Of a DNA stretch of 64,000 nt, positions 37,676 through 46,442 are shown piece by piece (position 1 is the stretch's first letter; each line of letters opens with the position of its first letter). The translations under genes and the position numbers were made by a program. The stretch lies in NCBI RefSeq assembly GCF_001907675.1, contig NZ_MPNT01000010.1:62001-126000 (forward strand), written 5' to 3'. The notes beneath the pieces are model-generated. The model was not told the origin of the DNA, made no database searches, and saw only the letters and a program-made list of their open reading frames with translations. Source of the DNA: Mycobacterium paraffinicum (GTDB lineage: Bacteria > Actinomycetota > Actinomycetes > Mycobacteriales > Mycobacteriaceae).

Positions 37676-38704
37676 CTAGGTGCCCGGCCAGCTGGGCAGC
37701 TCCGGCGTCGTTCCGTTGATGACGGCGAAATTCACGGTCGCCGTCGCGACGAGCTCGTCCGCGTCGCCGTAGATGTCCACCTGCATCACCATCGCCCGCC
37801 GCCCGGACCGCAGCATCCGGGGCACCGCGTACGCGGAGCCCTGCCGGATCGGGCGCAGGTAACGAATGAAGAGGTCCGCCGTCGTCATCGTGGTGTCCGG
37901 CTGCAGGTAGCCCAGGCCGAAGTGGCCGCCCGCCACGTCGACGAGCGTCGCGATCAGGCCGCCCTGCAACGCGCCCGAAGTGTTGACGACGGCCGGGCTG
38001 ACCGGCATCGTCATCGCGAATTCGCCGTTGCGGGTGCCCGGCCGCATGCCGATCTGGGCGAACAGCTCGGCCAGCGATGGCGAGCTCGCTTCTTCGCCAC
38101 TGTCACGAATGCCCAGGGCGCGACTGCAGAACTCATACAGGTGTCCGACGTCGACCGGGGCTCCGACCAATTCCGTTCCCAGCCAATGCAATCGCTGCGC
38201 GCCCATCACCGCCTGCATGACGATCGCGGACGCCGCCCCGACGTCCAGCCCCGGGTCGAAGACGCCCTCGGTGATGCCCTGTCCGACGATGTCGTGGATC
38301 AGTCGATGCAGGGGCGAAAGCACCCGGGCGTAATCGCGGGGACGGGTCTCGGCCAGGTGCTGGTTGTAGAGGGTCAATGCACGATTGAGGCTGTCTTGGG
38401 TGCTCGATTCGGGTTGCTGGCCGATGCGGTCGATCACCAGCTTGAGCGCCGCGGTGCTGTCCAGCCCCTCGGTCTCGGCGCGCCAGGCCTCGACCGAGTG
38501 GGCGATGGTCCGGTCGAACAGCGCCAGCAATAACTCATCCTTGCTGCTGAAATGCTGGTAAAAGGCGCGCAGCGAGGTCTTGGACCGGGCGACGACCTCC
38601 TGCACCGTGAAGTCGGTGCGCCCGGTTTCGCCGAGGATCTCGACGGCCGTCTTGATGAAGCGGTCGCCGCGTGTCACTCCGACGTCGTCGCCAAGGTCGG
38701 CCAT
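37676..38704 (-). CDS. TetR regulator fused to a PaaI-type hotdog thioesterase domain
   Basis: 342 residues from ATG 38704. The N-terminal TetR part has its helix-turn-helix at residues 33-52 (TVQEVVARSKTSLRAFYQHF) and a helical effector domain to about 200. Residues 222-330 form a complete hotdog thioesterase domain with N241, the GG248-249 pair and D256, in a N-x-x-G-x-x-x-GG-x6-D-x-A arrangement; the common HGG reads QGG. The fusion suggests a repressor that recognises, and perhaps hydrolyses, an acyl-CoA inducer. Its likely operator is the palindrome 59 bp downstream of its stop, before the amidohydrolase. Confidence 0.9.
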   Translation of the reverse strand: MADLGDDVGVTRGDRFIKTAVEILGETGRTDFTVQEVVARSKTSLRAFYQHFSSKDELLLALFDRTIAHSVEAWRAETEGLDSTAALKLVIDRIGQQPESSTQDSLNRALTLYNQHLAETRPRDYARVLSPLHRLIHDIVGQGITEGVFDPGLDVGAASAIVMQAVMGAQRLHWLGTELVGAPVDVGHLYEFCSRALGIRDSGEEASSPSLAELFAQIGMRPGTRNGEFAMTMPVSPAVVNTSGALQGGLIATLVDVAGGHFGLGYLQPDTTMTTADLFIRYLRPIRQGSAYAVPRMLRSGRRAMVMQVDIYGDADELVATATVNFAVINGTTPELPSWPGT

Positions 38705-38780
38705 CAGCGCTTCGTCCCCTTCCTCGGCGCGGTGCTCGCGCTATGAGAATGAGGTTACCGCCCACCCGGCCGGCGGGCGC

Positions 38781-39143
38781 CTATGCCCTGGGGCAGAAAA
38801 TCCCGAGGATCTGCTGGCAGTTGTCTTTGTTGATCAGGGCCGGCGGGGGCGGCGGCTTGGGCGGCGGGTTGTCCCCGTCCCAGATCATGCTGGACACGTT
38901 GCCCATCCCGGGCCACAGGTAGTAGTAGGTGTGGCACACGTTCATGTCCCAGCCCCGAAACGGGTCGGTTACGTGGTTGCCGGTGGCCGGCAGGGGTTGC
39001 CCCGGGCACCACTGGTGCGCTGGGCCCCAGTCCGGGTTGTCAGCCTGGGCCGGGCCCGCGGCGAGCCCGGTGCCGGTGACCGCCAGGCCGCCCGAGAGCA
39101 GTGCGCCGGCAAGGACCTTCTTCCACGTGCGGGTGTTCTTCAA
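38781..39143 (-). CDS. small secreted protein
   Basis: 120 residues from TTG 39143, preceded by AAGGAAG. The N-terminus is a Sec signal (KNTRTWKK, then a hydrophobic AGALLSGGLAVTGTGLAA core) with likely cleavage after AQA, before DNPDWGP. The mature part of about 85 residues has four Cys, several Trp and a proline-rich linker (KPPPPP) and ends CPRA. Similar small exported mycobacterial proteins have no known function. No operon partner. Confidence 0.78.
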   Translation of the reverse strand: MKNTRTWKKVLAGALLSGGLAVTGTGLAAGPAQADNPDWGPAHQWCPGQPLPATGNHVTDPFRGWDMNVCHTYYYLWPGMGNVSSMIWDGDNPPPKPPPPPALINKDNCQQILGIFCPRA

Positions 39144-39326
39144 GACGCTTCCTTTCGCTGTGTGATTGGCGAAAGTCTCGCGTCCGTCTTCGGTTACCGA
39201 TCCCAATTACGGCGCGAAAGCAACCGAAGCCGGCAAGTGCACCGGCGTGCTGCGCACCCCGTCCTCGGCGACGAGCCGATCGAATAAATCACTCCGCCGG
39301 TGGGCCCGCTGTGGCACGGTTGGGAT

Positions 39327-39734
39327 GTGTCGAGCAATGCCCTGCCTACCGCGGTAACCCTGCTGGCTGTCGGAACCGTCCTGTCCGCGCCGCCCGCCGC
39401 CGCCGACCAGGACAACTATGTGGCCTTCCTGTCTCCCTCGCGCAACATCAGCTGCGAAATCGACTACCAGCGCCGGGGCATCCCCGACGAGGCGTTCTGC
39501 TTCAGCATCTCTCCGCCGCAGTCGGTCACTATGGATGCCGCCGGCGTGCTGTCGCGCTGCACCGGTGAGGGGTGTCTGGCCAACCCGCCCGAAGGCACGC
39601 CGAGCCTCGGGTACGGAAACACGGCAGGAGCGGGGCCGTTCAGCTGCCGGTCCGAGACGGACGGCGTCACGTGCACTGTGGCCTCGGGTCGCGGCTTCAC
39701 CATATCCAACGCCGGGATAACGGCGGTGGGCTGA
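39327..39734 (+). CDS. small secreted protein
   Basis: 135 residues from GTG 39327; no clear ribosome site, so it may be leaderless or start slightly upstream (in-frame GTG 39300). The signal sequence ends PPAAA before DQDNYVAFLS. The mature domain has about six Cys (ISCEIDY, AFCFSIS, SRCTGEGC, FSCRSE, VTCTV), suggesting disulfide bonds. It resembles mycobacterial exported proteins of unknown function. Converges with the acyl-CoA synthetase gene. Confidence 0.75.
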   Translation: MSSNALPTAVTLLAVGTVLSAPPAAADQDNYVAFLSPSRNISCEIDYQRRGIPDEAFCFSISPPQSVTMDAAGVLSRCTGEGCLANPPEGTPSLGYGNTAGAGPFSCRSETDGVTCTVASGRGFTISNAGITAVG

Positions 39735-39744
39735 GTTTCGGCTT

Positions 39745-41247
39745 TCAGCCGCCCCGCGCCTCGATCATCGCCGAGCGGTTGACCTTTGTTGCCGCGGTGC
39801 GGGGAATCGCGTCCACGAACTCCACCGTCTTGGGCGCCTTGTAGTGGGCGAGCCGGCTCTTGGCGTACTCGATCACGTCCTCTTCGGTGAGCGTCGCGTC
39901 GTCGGCGAGCTGCACCACCGCGTGCACCCGACGTCCCCACTGCGGGTCGGCGAGGCCGATGACGACGACATCGGCGATGCCGGGATGCCCCGCCAGGGCC
40001 GACTCCACCTCCGCGGGAAACACATTCGCGCCGCCGGTGATGATCATGTCGACGCGGCGGTCGACGATGTAGAGGTAACCGTCCTCGTCCAGGTAGCCGA
40101 TGTCACCGGCGGACCGGAAGCCGTCTTCCGTCGCCGGTAACGGCGCCGCGCCGCCCACGTAGCGCGATCCCGCGCTCATCGGCGCGCGAAGATAGATCTC
40201 GCCGTGTTGGCCGGGACCGAGCTGTTTGGTTCCGGCGTCGAGAATTCGGATCTCGGTTTCCCGGAATCCGCGGCCGACGCTGCCCGGATGAGCGAGCCAC
40301 TCGTCGCCCCGCAACGCGGTGAGCCCGAGATTCTCGGTCATGCCGTACGCCGACACGATCTGCTCCGGGCTCAGCAGCTCGAACCACGTGTGCATCAGCG
40401 ACGGCGGCATCACCGCGGCGCCCTGCAGGATGAACACGATGCTGGACAGGTCGCGCTGCCGGACGTCCGGTCGGGCCGCGATGCGGGCCAGCATCGTGGG
40501 CGTGGCCGTGAAGTTGGTGATTTTGAAGCGTTCGATCACGTCCAGTGCCAGTGCGGCGTCGAACTTTTCGAGTATCACCAGGTGGTCGCCGGCCAGCAGG
40601 AAGAAGAAGGTGGCGAAGCCGTTGGTGTGGTACATGGGTGCGGGCACCATGATGGTCTGCGGCTGTGCCACGGGCGTCCAGTTCGACAGGAATGGTTCGC
40701 CGTGCTGCGGGGTCCACAGCGAGGGCGCCAGGCTGAGGATGACCTTCGGTATGCCGGTCGAGCCGCTGCTGCAGATGCCGTTGACGTTGGGGGAGACCGC
40801 CTCGGGCAGGGGGCCGGTGGGCTCGGCCCCGGCTTGAGCCTCGAGGCGCCACCGACTCGTCTCGTCGACGACGACGACGGGATCGATCACCTCGCGTACC
40901 CGGTCTCGCTCCCATTCGGGCAGGTCCCAGTGCATGGGAACGGGAACGGCGCCGATCTTCCAGCAGCCCAGCGTGGCCAGCACCAGGTGCATCGAGTTCG
41001 GGATCGCCAGCGCGACAAGGGAACCGGTCTCGGCGCCGTTGGCGGCAAGCGCGCGCCCCCATTGGTTGGCGTGGGCGTCGAGCTCACCGAACGTCAGCGA
41101 CTGCGCGGTGCCGTCGAGGGCGACGATGGTGACCCCGGTGTCGCCACCGCGCTCCTCGGCGAGCTGACGAAGCTTGGCGCCGAATGGGATTCCCTCCGCC
41201 AACGGGTTCGCCGCCCCGTCGGCCGCGATCGGTTCGGTGGTGTTCAC
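39745..41247 (-). CDS. acyl-CoA synthetase (FadD-type)
   Basis: 500 residues from ATG 41247, overlapping the stop of the upstream ACAD (ATGA). P-loop SSGSTGIPKV (about residue 160), the YGMTEN adenine motif (about 310), GDIGYLDEDGYLYIVDR, and the catalytic lysine in TAATKVNR. It thioesterifies a carboxylic acid. It is the last gene of a five-gene minus-strand operon with four ACADs, so it likely activates the substrate those enzymes desaturate. Confidence 0.93.
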   Translation of the reverse strand: MNTTEPIAADGAANPLAEGIPFGAKLRQLAEERGGDTGVTIVALDGTAQSLTFGELDAHANQWGRALAANGAETGSLVALAIPNSMHLVLATLGCWKIGAVPVPMHWDLPEWERDRVREVIDPVVVVDETSRWRLEAQAGAEPTGPLPEAVSPNVNGICSSGSTGIPKVILSLAPSLWTPQHGEPFLSNWTPVAQPQTIMVPAPMYHTNGFATFFFLLAGDHLVILEKFDAALALDVIERFKITNFTATPTMLARIAARPDVRQRDLSSIVFILQGAAVMPPSLMHTWFELLSPEQIVSAYGMTENLGLTALRGDEWLAHPGSVGRGFRETEIRILDAGTKQLGPGQHGEIYLRAPMSAGSRYVGGAAPLPATEDGFRSAGDIGYLDEDGYLYIVDRRVDMIITGGANVFPAEVESALAGHPGIADVVVIGLADPQWGRRVHAVVQLADDATLTEEDVIEYAKSRLAHYKAPKTVEFVDAIPRTAATKVNRSAMIEARGG

Positions 41248-42179
41248 GCCGATACCGGCCCGCTGAACAATGTCTCCAGGGAGCCGTCCGGGACACCCGG
41301 GATGAGGCGCAGTGCGAGCGCCTCGGCGCCCAGCGGCAAGCGGATCAGCGGTTGCGTGTGCCGGTCGAGCACGCTGACGTCGGACTCGTCGCAGAAGCCG
41401 AGGGCGCCGAGCAGCTGATGAGAGGTGCGCAGCACCTGACGCGCGGTGTCGGACGCCTTCAGTCGCAGGACGAGTGCGTCCGCCGACCGCACCTGCAGCG
41501 GTAGCGACTCCGGCCGACAGACGGTGTATTTGGCCAACTCGTGCAGCCCACGCACGGCGACGGCGGCCTCCGCGATGGCGAACCTGACGGCCTGGAAATC
41601 CGCCAGCGGCTTACCGAACTGAACGCGGGCGCGCACATGATCCGTGACGATCTGCAGCGCCTGTTGCACCGACCCCAGGATCCGCCATGATCCGAGCACG
41701 AGGTGAAGGTTAACGTCGTCGCTCGGGATGGTTCCATCGGGTGCGCCGAGGGAAGCCGGCACCAGGAACGGCCCGAGTTTGGCGCTGGTCCGCGACGCCG
41801 GCTCTGGCCGGTAGCGGTTGCCGTCCAAGTCGGCGGCGATCCAGTCACCCGGTAGGTCGCCGTGGTCGATGCGTGGCGCCTCGGGGTTGACCAGGGCAAG
41901 GCGGGCGCCGTCGACCGTGAGCAACTCCTCGACAAGGGGATAGGGCAACACCGTCGCGCCGGCGGCCCGGCACAACACGGCGGCGGCCAGCAGGTCGTCG
42001 GGCGCGGACCGGACATCGAGCTCGAACGCGCCGACCTCGCGCAGGGCCTCGCGCGCGGCGTCCCGGATGCCGTCGTCGGTCTCGGCGCGTAACGCCGCTT
42101 GCGGCCCGCCCAGCCGGGCGAACCGCTTGGCCGCGACGGCGGCGAAGTCGCTGATGTCTTGTGGCAGATCAGTTTTCAC
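41244..42179 (-). CDS. acyl-CoA dehydrogenase, short FadE-type
   Basis: 311 residues from GTG 42179, which overlaps the preceding stop (GTGA). Recognisable by VRARVQFGKPLADFQAVRFA and the C-terminal LLGALGFCDESDVS region; it is shorter than the usual 380 residues, with a reduced N-terminal domain. Such short members usually act as the non-catalytic or partner subunit in ACAD heteromers. Neighbours on both sides overlap by 4 bp. Confidence 0.87.
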   Translation of the reverse strand: MKTDLPQDISDFAAVAAKRFARLGGPQAALRAETDDGIRDAAREALREVGAFELDVRSAPDDLLAAAVLCRAAGATVLPYPLVEELLTVDGARLALVNPEAPRIDHGDLPGDWIAADLDGNRYRPEPASRTSAKLGPFLVPASLGAPDGTIPSDDVNLHLVLGSWRILGSVQQALQIVTDHVRARVQFGKPLADFQAVRFAIAEAAVAVRGLHELAKYTVCRPESLPLQVRSADALVLRLKASDTARQVLRTSHQLLGALGFCDESDVSVLDRHTQPLIRLPLGAEALALRLIPGVPDGSLETLFSGPVSA

Positions 42180-43333
42180 CGGTGTTCTCCCAACACGTCC
42201 CGGGCCACCAACATCTTCTGCACTTCGATGGTGCCCGATGCGACGGTGGCGGCCTGTGCGTAACGCCAATGGTCCTCGATCGCGCCGTGCAACGCGGCGC
42301 CGCTGCCGCTGTCCAGCGCTGTCGGGCCCAGCACGTCGAAGAGGAGTTCGGCGACCTGTTGGTCGCATGTGGTGGTGGCGATGCGGGCGGCGCTGGCCGC
42401 GGCGCCCGCGGCCGGATCGTCCTGCAACGACACGGCCCGGTAGGCCAGCAACCGCGCCACCCGAAGATCGACGAGCGCCCGAACCCAGCGGGAGCGGAGC
42501 GATTCGGGCAGCGCGGACCAGTCGTCGCCGAGTTGGGTACACATCCGGTCGAGCAATGACTCGCAGCGCGCGTAGCGGGCGATGCCGACGCGCTCGAATG
42601 CCAGCGCCTCGCGCATCACGCGCCAACCGTCGCCCACGTCGCCGAGGACGTCACCGGGAAAGGCCTGCACGTCGTCGAGGAACATCTCGTTGAGGTGGTG
42701 CGGGCCCAGCATGGACCCGATCGGCCGGACGGTGAGGCCGGGACGGTCCATCGGAATCAGAAAGAGGCTGAGCCGCTTGGGCTTTGGCGCCTCGGGGTCG
42801 GTGCACGCCGCCAGCACACACCAGGACGCCATCTGCGCATAGGATGTCCACACCTTCTGGCCGGTGATGCGCCAACCGTCCCCGTCCGGCACCGCGCGGG
42901 TGCGGAGTGAGGCGAGGTCGGTACCCGCCTCCGGCTCGGAGAAGCCCTGGCACCAGATCACGTCGCCGGCGGCGATGGCCGCCAGGTGTTTGGCCTTCTG
43001 TTCGGCCGTCCCGTAGCGCATCAGCGCGGGGCCGACCCAGTTGATTCCCATGTACTGGGGGCCGCGCGGCTCGTGCTGGGCCCACATCTCCTCGCGCAGC
43101 ACCGTCTGCTGCCAGACCGAACCACCGCCGCCGCCATGCTCTTTCGGCCAGGCCAGCGCCAGCAAGCCCTCGGCCGCCAGCAGTTTGCAAAACGTCTCGG
43201 TGGTGGCCAGATCCCGGGGGTTCTCGGTGCAGGCGCCCAGGAAATCGGCGGGGATGTGGTTGGCCACCAGTTCGCGCAGGTGGTGCCGCAGTTGTGCGGC
43301 GTCGTCGCCGAGGTCGTAATCCATCGTTGTCAT
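42176..43333 (-). CDS. acyl-CoA dehydrogenase (FadE-type)
   Basis: 385 residues from ATG 43333. FAD/substrate motifs CQGFSEPEAGTDLASLRTRA, GQKVWTSYAQ and the C-terminal ATVASGTIEVQKMLVARDVLG. It is coupled at both ends by ATGA/GTGA overlaps and probably pairs with the short ACAD downstream as an alpha-beta complex. Third gene of the operon starting at 45497. Confidence 0.92.
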   Translation of the reverse strand: MTTMDYDLGDDAAQLRHHLRELVANHIPADFLGACTENPRDLATTETFCKLLAAEGLLALAWPKEHGGGGGSVWQQTVLREEMWAQHEPRGPQYMGINWVGPALMRYGTAEQKAKHLAAIAAGDVIWCQGFSEPEAGTDLASLRTRAVPDGDGWRITGQKVWTSYAQMASWCVLAACTDPEAPKPKRLSLFLIPMDRPGLTVRPIGSMLGPHHLNEMFLDDVQAFPGDVLGDVGDGWRVMREALAFERVGIARYARCESLLDRMCTQLGDDWSALPESLRSRWVRALVDLRVARLLAYRAVSLQDDPAAGAAASAARIATTTCDQQVAELLFDVLGPTALDSGSGAALHGAIEDHWRYAQAATVASGTIEVQKMLVARDVLGEHR

Positions 43334-44427
43334 CCCTTCGGCAGCCCGAGCACCCGCTCGGCGATGATGTTGCGCTGGACCTCCGATGTCCCGCCGTAGA
43401 TGGTCGCGGCGAGCGCATCCTGGCGCTCGAAGAGCAGATCCGGGTCGCTCAGCGACCGCATTCCTTCGGCGGCCGCGGCGAGCTCCCAAACACGCTGCAG
43501 GGTAACGGATCCGAGCAGCTTCATGGTGTCGGCTTCGGGGCTCGGTCGTCCGGCCAGTTCGTTGCCCAGGGCGCGGTATCCGGTGGCGCGCAACGCCTCG
43601 GCGTCGGCAAGCAGGGAGCCGAGTTCAACGCAGATGTCCGCGGTCGGCCGCGCCCTGCGCACCGACTCGAGGCCGCGCATGATCTCGACCCAGTTCATGA
43701 TCCAGATCATCTGGCGTTCGTGATGCAGCGACGAGAGGGCGACGTTCCACCCGCCGTGCAGGGGCCCCAGCAGGTTATCGGCCGGCACCTCGACGTCGTC
43801 GAGGAAGACCTCGCAGAAGGTCTCGTCGGAGATCGACGCCATCCGGATGGGTTCGATTCGCACCCCGGGGGAGTGCAGATCGAGGATCAGGCAGGAAATC
43901 CCGCGGTGTTTAGGCGCCTCCGGGTCGGTGCGGGCATACAGGGTGCACCACCGCGATTCGTGGGCTTGGGTGGTCCAGATCTTGTGCCCGTTGACCCGGA
44001 AGCTGTCCCCATCGCGTTCGGCGCGGGTGCGCAGGCCGGCGAAATCCGACCCGGCCTCCGGCTCGGACATGCCCAGCGCCCACCACTCGTCGCCGCGCAG
44101 CAGTGGGACAAGCAACCGCTCGATCTGGGCCGGGGTGCCGAACTGACGGATGCCGGGCGCGGCGACGTTGGGACCCGCGATGTTCGGCAGCTTCGGCGCC
44201 GAGCGCATCGCCGCCTCGAGCCGGACCTCCATCGCGTCGCGCAAGCCGAGCGATCGACCGCCGTGTTCTGGCGGCCAGGTCGGCTGGATCCATCCGGCCT
44301 CGAAGGCCGCCCGCTGGTAAGCGCGCCGCAGGGTCAAATCCCAGCGGTATTCGCGATAGTTCTCGTAGTAGTCGTTCGGCAGAAAGTCCGTCAACCAGGT
44401 GCCGAACTCGTCGACCACCGCGGTCAT
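43330..44427 (-). CDS. acyl-CoA dehydrogenase (FadE-type)
   Basis: 365 residues from ATG 44427. Motifs GMSEPEAGSDFAGLRTRA, GHKIWTTQAHES and the C-terminal ATIYGGTSEVQRNIIAERVLGLP. This has the sequence of a complete catalytic-type ACAD. It is translationally coupled with the ACAD at 44424 upstream and the one at 42176 downstream. Likely partner of the upstream, more divergent ACAD. Confidence 0.93.
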   Translation of the reverse strand: MTAVVDEFGTWLTDFLPNDYYENYREYRWDLTLRRAYQRAAFEAGWIQPTWPPEHGGRSLGLRDAMEVRLEAAMRSAPKLPNIAGPNVAAPGIRQFGTPAQIERLLVPLLRGDEWWALGMSEPEAGSDFAGLRTRAERDGDSFRVNGHKIWTTQAHESRWCTLYARTDPEAPKHRGISCLILDLHSPGVRIEPIRMASISDETFCEVFLDDVEVPADNLLGPLHGGWNVALSSLHHERQMIWIMNWVEIMRGLESVRRARPTADICVELGSLLADAEALRATGYRALGNELAGRPSPEADTMKLLGSVTLQRVWELAAAAEGMRSLSDPDLLFERQDALAATIYGGTSEVQRNIIAERVLGLPKG

Positions 44428-45497
44428 GCCGCGCCTCCCGCGAACCGCCGGCCGACCTCGTGGTAGAGGGCTCGGCTGTCGCCCAGCATCGCGGCGGCCT
44501 GCCAGGCGCGCCGGACGTAGAGGTGGGCGTCGTGCTCCCAGGTCTGCCCAAGCGCGCCGTGCACCTGGACCGCGGTCCTCGCGCAGTTGGTGGCCGCCTC
44601 GCCGGCCGCCGCTTTCGCGAGTGCCGCAGTGGTCCACGCGTCCGCGGGCGCCGTGGTCGGGTCGCTCAGCCGGGCCGCCGCGGCGTAGGTGAGACTGCGG
44701 GCGCGCTCCAACCCGACGTAGTTGTCGGCCAGCGCGTGCTTGATCCCCTGGAACGCGCCGATCGGCGTGCCGAACTGGCGGCGCGTTTTCGCGTGCTCGA
44801 CGGCCCGGTTCAAGGCGGCGCTCGCCGTGCCGACCAGGTCGGCGGCCGCGGCCACCAACGGCGCCGTCAACGCCCACTCGGTGTCGACCGGCGCGGTGAC
44901 CAACGGCTCGGCGTCGACCTCGACGTCTGCCAGCGGCTGCGCGGGATCGGTCGACTCGCCCGGGAGCACGGTCACCCCGTCGCTGCAGCGGGCGACCGCC
45001 ACCACGGTGCCATTGGGGTCGGTGTCGGCGTGCGCCAGCGTGACGAGCAGCTCGGCGCGCGACAGGTTGGGGACGGCGACGGCCCGCCCCCGCAGGCGTC
45101 CCGCGCGCAACGTCATCGGCGCCCCAGGCAGTCGAGACCCCTTGGGGTGCACGGCCAGTGTGGCGACCACACCGCCGGCGATGTCGCCGAGGACCGCGTC
45201 GAGGCCCGCGCCCCGCAACGCGCCGGCGGCCAGCCCGACACTGCTCAACAGCGGGATCGGCGCGATGGCGGCACCGCATTCCTCGAGCACCACCGCGAGC
45301 TCGACCGGTCCGTAGTCGCCGGTCCCCGGGTCTGCCAGTTCGGTCCAACCGAGGTCGACGACGGTCTTCCATAGCGTGCGCCACCGCTCCGGATCCGTCA
45401 TCGCCTGCCGGGCGGAGTCGGGCGGGCACTCGGTACGCAGGATGTCGCGCACGGCCTCGCGCAGCGACAGCTGCTCGGCGTTCAGTCCAACATCCAT
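44424..45497 (-). CDS. acyl-CoA dehydrogenase (FadE-type), operon leader
   Basis: 357 residues from ATG 45497. N-terminal helical domain LNAEQLSLREAVRDILRTEC; HAKTRRQFGTPIGAFQGIKH, and the C-terminal VQVHGALGQTWEHDAHLYVRR are ACAD landmarks. It leads the five-gene operon and shares a 66-bp divergent promoter with the LLM oxidoreductase; that promoter contains a member of the recurring A/T-rich 20-nt motif (45504-45523), 7 bp upstream of this start. Confidence 0.92.
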   Translation of the reverse strand: MDVGLNAEQLSLREAVRDILRTECPPDSARQAMTDPERWRTLWKTVVDLGWTELADPGTGDYGPVELAVVLEECGAAIAPIPLLSSVGLAAGALRGAGLDAVLGDIAGGVVATLAVHPKGSRLPGAPMTLRAGRLRGRAVAVPNLSRAELLVTLAHADTDPNGTVVAVARCSDGVTVLPGESTDPAQPLADVEVDAEPLVTAPVDTEWALTAPLVAAAADLVGTASAALNRAVEHAKTRRQFGTPIGAFQGIKHALADNYVGLERARSLTYAAAARLSDPTTAPADAWTTAALAKAAAGEAATNCARTAVQVHGALGQTWEHDAHLYVRRAWQAAAMLGDSRALYHEVGRRFAGGAA

Positions 45498-45503
45498 AAG
45501 ACC

Positions 45504-45523
45504 CCTAACATAATAAAAATAGT
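45504..45523. promoter_or_regulatory. A/T-rich 20-nt motif (GCTAT-N10-ATAGC class)
   Basis: CCTAACATAATAAAAATAGT matches the 23404-23423 element at 14-15 of 20 positions. It sits immediately upstream of the ACAD operon and 41 bp upstream of the LLM gene. The symmetry is weak, and the match is clearest in the right half. Confidence 0.45.
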
Positions 45524-45563
45524 AAACTAGCGGCCCGGTTCGCAATCGCAAGGGAATAGACGT

Positions 45564-46442
45564 ATGGGTGGGCGCATGGTCGAGTGGTATTTGTTCCTGC
45601 CGCAGGTGCGGCTCTCGGCGGCCGACATCGTCGAGCGCGCCCGCCACGCCGAGGGCAGCGGATTCGACGGCGTGGCGTTCATCGATCATCTCGAGGCGCC
45701 AGGGCTGCCCGACGAAAGCATCTGGGAGGCCATGGGCATTGCCAGCTGGGTGGCGGCCAAGACGGAGCGGCTGCGAATCGGTCACCTGGTGCTGTGCGAC
45801 GCTTTTCGTCACCCGGCCGTGCTGGCCAAACAAGCCGTCACCCTGTCGGACGCATCCGAGGGCCGGTTCGATCTGGGGCTGGGTGCCGGCTCCTGGCCCG
45901 CGGAGTTCGCCAGATTCGCTGTGGGTCAAGAGGACCCGAAGGCCAGGGTCGCACAACTCGGGCGCAATCTCGAGCTGATCCGGGAGTACTGGGGCGATGA
46001 GACGGGGGAGACCGTGCAGTCCCCCCGCAGGTCCCATCCGATACCGCTGGTCCTCGGGGGAACCGGGCCCAGGATGATGGAACTCGTTCGTAGGCATGCG
46101 GATTGGTGGAATGTGCCGGCGAACCACCTCGACCGACTGTCCAAGCTGGCCGCCGAAGCGGGGCCGGCCCAGGTGTCGATCCAGCAGATGGTGGGATTTG
46201 TCCGGGCGGGGGACGATCCGAAGGCGGTGCGCGAGGTGAGCGCTCGCCGATTCGGCAACCTGGGCGCGGGTCTGGCGTGCGGCGACGCCGACGAGCTGAT
46301 CGGCCACTTCGGCGGTCTGGCCGCCCAGGGGGTCGAGCGGTTCTACGTGTGGTTCGCCGACTTCGCTAAGCCTGATTCCCTGCACGAGTTCGGCGAATCG
46401 GTGATCAAGGCGTTCCCTGGCGGCGCCGCCGCGCCTCGGTAG
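45564..46442 (+). CDS. LLM-class F420-dependent oxidoreductase
   Basis: 292 residues from ATG 45564 (ATG 45576 also possible), with AAGGGA 8 nt upstream. The luciferase-like barrel shows LPQVRLSAADIVERARHAEG, GFDGVAFIDH and GRFDLGLGAGSWPAEF. It probably reduces or oxidises an intermediate with F420. Divergent from the ACAD operon; its last 38 bp overlap the end of the SDR gene on the other strand. Confidence 0.9.
   Translation: MGGRMVEWYLFLPQVRLSAADIVERARHAEGSGFDGVAFIDHLEAPGLPDESIWEAMGIASWVAAKTERLRIGHLVLCDAFRHPAVLAKQAVTLSDASEGRFDLGLGAGSWPAEFARFAVGQEDPKARVAQLGRNLELIREYWGDETGETVQSPRRSHPIPLVLGGTGPRMMELVRRHADWWNVPANHLDRLSKLAAEAGPAQVSIQQMVGFVRAGDDPKAVREVSARRFGNLGAGLACGDADELIGHFGGLAAQGVERFYVWFADFAKPDSLHEFGESVIKAFPGGAAAPR

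Noticed and set aside
43330..45429. Very long open frame extending the acyl-CoA dehydrogenase N-terminally
   Set aside because: The extension is Arg-rich out-of-frame shadow of the next gene; the start at 44427 overlaps the upstream stop and matches the family's N-terminus.
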